Source: Candidatus Cloacimonadota bacterium (GTDB lineage Bacteria > Cloacimonadota > Cloacimonadia > Cloacimonadales > WRIO01). From it: DNA of 17,284 nucleotides. The notes under the pieces are model-generated. The model did not search any database, was not told the origin of the DNA, and saw nothing but the letters and a program-made list of their open reading frames with translations. The position numbers and the translations under genes are program-made. Positions 15,221 to 17,284 of this stretch are shown here, in pieces (position 1 is the stretch's first letter; the number at the start of each line of letters is the position of its first letter). Where the stretch lies: assembly GCA_017998585.1 (NCBI GenBank), contig JAGOCT010000009.1, positions 1 through 17,284 of the forward strand, given 5' to 3'.

Positions 15221-15247
15221 TATCCGTTTTATCTGTCTTATCCGCGT
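15221..15247 (-). repeat. 9-bp-periodic CGGATA repeats in inverted orientation
   Basis: On the plus strand TATCCGTTT (15221), TATCTGTCT (15230) and TATCCGCGT (15239) follow at exact nine-base steps. Read on the minus strand they are ACGGATA-type units of the same family as the CACGGA blocks. Confidence 0.7.
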
Positions 15248-15290
15248 CAAAAAAATACCCGTAACAATCTGTCATATCAGTGTCTAAAGA

Positions 15291-16670
15291 TCAAGGCAAT
15301 TCCAGACTGACAGATTCCAATAGGGAATTGATATTGCTTCCGGCAGGGATATTGTTTGCCAGGATAACCACTGAATACCAGTTTCCCTGAGGGGATTGGT
15401 AGAAAGCGACGACATTGTTGATATTCCGCATAGAACCGCTTTTACCATAGATCTTACCTTTTAACAAGCCGGAAGACAGCCTGTTTTTTAAGGTGCCGTC
15501 TTCACCTCCCACAGATAGCGTTTGCAGATAGCTTGGAAACAAATCAGAGTGGTAGATTTCAGCCATTAGTTTTGAGAAATCAGACGGTTTGATTTTATTA
15601 TATATAGATAATCCACTGCCATCATCAAAGACAGAAACCTTTGTATCGATACCCATCGCTTTGAGGTTTTCTTGTCTGAAATCTGCTTTGATCAGGTAAG
15701 TATTTACCTGTTCAGCAAAGGGGTTAATACTGTATTTGTTGATAACCTGACAGATGGAATCCAATGGGGGAGAAGTTAATCTGAAAAGTAGGGTCAGACT
15801 GTCCGGGTAATTAGGATGAGGGCTTATGATTTCAAAAACAGCATTTTCATTTAGCAAAGATTGTTGTTGCAGGTAGCGCTTAAAACTCTCCATAAAATAG
15901 TTTTCTGATTCAGAGATACTGTGTCTAAGCTGATACTGGTTGTTTTTTTGTATACTGCCACTAATGACAGGGGCTTCATTGATAGTTTGTCTCAGTCTGA
16001 TCTGATTGATATCATCCTGCTTTAAAAGATTGCTGACCGGTTTTTCGATGAGCAAACTATCCTGTATAATGCGAATGCCTGAAGAATCTGATTCAATACT
16101 GAGTAAAACGAGATTGTTTTGATAGGAAAACTCTGTAATCTCATTTTGAAATGCCAGACCGTAATCATCAAAAAGCCAGCCAGGCCGATAAGGATTTGCC
16201 TTCTGACCTGTTCTGAACAGATATAAATTACCTGTGATGGTCTTGATTCCTTTTCCTTTGAGTTCGGTCTGCCATTGGATGAAAGGGCTTTGAGAACTCT
16301 GTTTCATATAAAAACTGCCCAGAGTCGGGTCGCCTGAGGCTTTGATATAGAGATTGCCATAGAGAATACTGTCTCTGATTTCTCCTGAAACCAGAAATTC
16401 GGTAGGGAACCGGTAGTCTTTGCCGGCCTGTTTGAGTGCAAGATAAGTTGTAAATAACTTCAGTGTGGAGGCTGGTGTGAAAATCATCTCTTGATTCTGC
16501 TGGTAGATAATATCCCCTGTTTCCAAATTTCGTATATCAATCCCCATCAACATAGTCTGACTGGCAGGGGCTACAGTTTTGGCAATAGGAGAAGTATCGT
16601 GGAATAACTGATTGATAGAACAGGATGTGAGCAGCACTAAACACAGATAAAACAAAAGCATTTTCTTCAT
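15291..16670 (-). CDS. dacB: PBP4/DacB-type D-alanyl-D-alanine carboxypeptidase lipoprotein
   Basis: Serine D,D-carboxypeptidase/endopeptidase of family S13, which trims or cleaves peptide cross-links in peptidoglycan in the periplasm. 459 residues. An N-terminal signal with lipobox LTSC (Cys17) indicates a lipoprotein. The active-site motif SxxK is PASTLKLF with Ser68 and Lys71. DDGSGLSIYNKIKPSDF is the second conserved block. The third reads YGKSGSMRNINN, with KSG in place of the usual KTG. The inserted domains between SxxK and the second block (GNLYIKASGDPTL, the RPGWLFDDYGLAFQNEI region) are typical of PBP4. The start follows AGAGG by seven bases, behind promoter 16688-16716. It stands alone between two repeat-rich spacers. 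Ser to Thr swaps in the third motif occur in active penicillin-interacting enzymes, so I expect activity. Confidence 0.9.
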   Translation of the reverse strand: MKKMLLFYLCLVLLTSCSINQLFHDTSPIAKTVAPASQTMLMGIDIRNLETGDIIYQQNQEMIFTPASTLKLFTTYLALKQAGKDYRFPTEFLVSGEIRDSILYGNLYIKASGDPTLGSFYMKQSSQSPFIQWQTELKGKGIKTITGNLYLFRTGQKANPYRPGWLFDDYGLAFQNEITEFSYQNNLVLLSIESDSSGIRIIQDSLLIEKPVSNLLKQDDINQIRLRQTINEAPVISGSIQKNNQYQLRHSISESENYFMESFKRYLQQQSLLNENAVFEIISPHPNYPDSLTLLFRLTSPPLDSICQVINKYSINPFAEQVNTYLIKADFRQENLKAMGIDTKVSVFDDGSGLSIYNKIKPSDFSKLMAEIYHSDLFPSYLQTLSVGGEDGTLKNRLSSGLLKGKIYGKSGSMRNINNVVAFYQSPQGNWYSVVILANNIPAGSNINSLLESVSLELP

Positions 16671-16687
16671 TATTAACCTCTGGGTTA

Positions 16688-16716
16688 CTTATATCAGATA
16701 TCAGCTCATCCGTCAA
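16688..16716 (-). promoter_or_regulatory. Sigma70-type promoter of the dacB-type gene
   Basis: On the minus strand the -35 is TTGACG (16716-16711) and the -10 is TATAAG (16693-16688), with a 17-bp spacer, 17 bp before the ATG. ATATCAG is tandemly duplicated at 16691-16704 across the -10 and spacer, possibly by chance. Confidence 0.7.
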
Positions 16717-16736
16717 GCTGAAAATCTTATGTGAAC

Positions 16737-16845
16737 CACTAAATACACAAAACACACAAAAGAAAAATATTTAATCACAGAGAGCACAGAGAAAATTTGA
16801 ACAAAAACTTTTTACAACCACGGAAGGCACTGAAATCACGGAAAG
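16737..16845 (+). repeat. 9-bp-periodic CACAAA, CACAGAG and CACGGA repeats
   Basis: Three blocks with nine-base steps: CACTAAATA 16737, CACAAAACA 16746, CACAAAAGA 16755; CACAGAGAG 16776, CACAGAGAA 16785; CACGGAAGG 16819, CACTGAAAT 16828, CACGGAAAG 16837. Same family as the blocks left of dacB. Confidence 0.85.
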
Positions 16846-16858
16846 TTAAGCAGATTTG

Positions 16859-16888
16859 ACTTAAGAACCGCCTCAGCGGGACTTGAGT
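16859..16888. other. Two-part hairpin in the divergent spacer
   Basis: Inner stem CCGC (16868-16871) with GCGG (16876-16879) and loop CTCA; an aa/ga internal mismatch; outer stem ACTTAAG (16859-16865) with CTTGAGT (16882-16888) including one G-T pair. No T-run follows, so it is not a terminator. ATGCGACA follows seven bases later (16895-16902), and the same 8-mer follows the third hairpin of the REP-like element (15090-15097). Confidence 0.5.
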
Positions 16889-16946
16889 TAAAAATGCGAC
16901 AGAATAAATTGATTAATGGTTTAATTTACCCAAAAGAAAAAATCCT

Positions 16947-16985
16947 AATCCGTTTTAATCAGCCACCTCCGTGTCTTAAAATCTG
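16947..16985 (-). repeat. Inverted CACGGA-type repeat block
   Basis: Read on the minus strand this block contains TTTTAAGACACGGA (16981-16968), identical to plus-strand 14838-14851 left of dacB, and a later AAACGGAT. It therefore forms a 14-nt inverted repeat around the dacB-type gene. Confidence 0.75.
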
Positions 16986-17013
16986 TAAAAAAAAGAATTT
17001 TAAAAGATTTTCC

Positions 17014-17042
17014 TTGACATAATTTACAAAATACACTAATTT
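17014..17042 (+). promoter_or_regulatory. Strong sigma70-type promoter of the exported-protein gene
   Basis: TTGACA (17014-17019, full consensus) and TAATTT (17037-17042) with a 17-bp spacer. It ends 29 bp before the ATG, and GAGGAG (17061-17066) provides the ribosome site. Confidence 0.8.
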
Positions 17043-17071
17043 TGACTTAAATAAGGTTTTGAGGAGCTTAT

Positions 17072-17284
17072 ATGAGTCGAAGGATTCTGACTTTGCTGGT
17101 TTTGCTGGCATTTATGCTGTCATTGTATGCCACTGGTGAACTGAGAGAAATGGAATACAAACAACTGCCCGAACCGGCTGTTTTTACCGTGATGCGTTCT
17201 AATCCTGAGGATGGCGGTCTGATTATCTATTCATCCATACCCAATCTCAGATTTGATTCCAATATGAATGGTATCGTCAAAGAA
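17072..17284 (+). CDS. Exported protein of unknown function (3' partial)
   Basis: The first 71 residues of a gene cut by the right window edge. Residues 1-21 (MSRRILTLLVLLAFMLSLYAT) are a clear Sec signal peptide without a lipobox. The mature start reads ELREMEYKQLPEPAVFTVMR, then DGGLIIYSSIPNLRFDSNMNGI. The last part, with a hydrophobic strand, IPNLRFDSNM and a glycine turn, is faintly like the small beta-domains (PEGA-like) that decorate envelope proteins, but too little is visible to assign it. The start follows GAGGAG by five bases, behind a consensus promoter, suggesting good expression. The downstream part decides its identity. Confidence 0.8.
   Translation, partial: MSRRILTLLVLLAFMLSLYATGELREMEYKQLPEPAVFTVMRSNPEDGGLIIYSSIPNLRFDSNMNGIVKE

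Larger units (their letters stand above)
14624..15290. other. 667-bp non-coding spacer between tldD and the PBP4-type gene
   Basis: No credible coding frame. From right of tldD: nested direct repeats (14684-14720), 9-bp-periodic repeat blocks (14838-14912), a run of three small hairpins (15014-15093), more 9-bp-periodic DNA (15132-15194) and an inverted-orientation block (15221-15247). I see no terminator for the PBP4-type gene. Repeats are entered separately. Confidence 0.8.
16671..17071. other. 401-bp divergent spacer between dacB-type gene and exported-protein gene
   Basis: No coding frame of note. It holds the dacB-type promoter, 9-bp-periodic repeats (16737-16845), a two-part hairpin (16859-16888), an inverted CACGGA-type block (16947-16985) and the promoter at 17014-17042. 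Confidence 0.8.

Noticed and set aside
14838..15247. CRISPR array
   Set aside because: The repeats are 9-mers in direct tandem with degenerate copies. There are no 20-40 bp identical repeats with unique equal-length spacers and no cas genes.
16537..16755. 72-residue minus-strand frame upstream of and overlapping the dacB-type gene
   Set aside because: It overlaps the dacB start in another frame, runs through the promoter and 9-bp repeats, and lacks a ribosome site.

Overview
The window is AT-rich bacterial chromosome with densely packed housekeeping and cell-envelope genes. There are no rRNA, tRNA, CRISPR, integrase or insertion-sequence genes. A lipoprotein-type PBP4 (lipobox plus S13 peptidase), an LPP20-like exported protein, M16 and YugP-type metallopeptidases, ATG starts behind good GGAGG-type ribosome sites and sigma70-like promoters (TTGACA-N17-TAATTT, TTGACG-N17-TATAAG) all fit a Gram-negative bacterium. 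The protein repertoire and the 9-bp-periodic intergenic repeats make me think of an uncultured lineage of the FCB group such as Cloacimonadota. That placement is an inference and needs a database search.

Layout. (1) Positions 1-4921, plus strand: the 3' part of an M20 amidohydrolase resembling N-acetyldiaminopimelate deacetylase, a YugP-type membrane zinc peptidase, a Mut7-C family protein that seems to start at an ATT codon overlapping the upstream stop, and a 932-residue secreted M16 (PqqL-like) peptidase, closed by a bidirectional terminator. (2) 5010-6487, minus strand: a ThiF/MoeB-type E1 enzyme followed by a LiaF-like membrane protein, behind a good promoter. (3) 6615-7046, plus strand: an OsmC-family protein, ending in a palindromic terminator shared with the convergent unit. 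(4) 7094-11584, minus strand: a tight three-gene unit of a YfhO-like giant membrane protein, a short RsmI-type methyltransferase and an LPP20-like exported protein. (5) 11902-14623, minus strand: tldD-tldE, with a strong terminator. (6) 15291-16670, minus strand: a PBP4/DacB-type lipoprotein between two repeat-rich spacers. (7) 17072 to the right edge, plus strand: the start of an unrecognised exported protein behind the best promoter in the window.

I see no single new multi-gene system. The least explained DNA lies in the spacers. It comprises a four-copy CCTTAT array with an exact 11-bp period upstream of yfhO (a typical OmpR/PhoB-type operator geometry), a run of three hairpins that all have GNA triloops left of dacB, and blocks of 9-bp-periodic CACGGA/CACAGA repeats on both sides of dacB, including a 14-nt inverted identity across the gene.

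Functional themes are the cell envelope (DAP/peptidoglycan metabolism, PBP4, YfhO, LiaF-like, lipoprotein-like), membrane or secreted proteolysis (YugP, M16, TldD/E), and single RNA-modification (RsmI-like), sulfur-carrier-type (ThiF) and peroxide-detoxification (OsmC) genes. Several annotated starts rest on ribosome-site spacing rather than the longest reading frame: osmC, yfhO, tldD, tldE and the Mut7-C gene.
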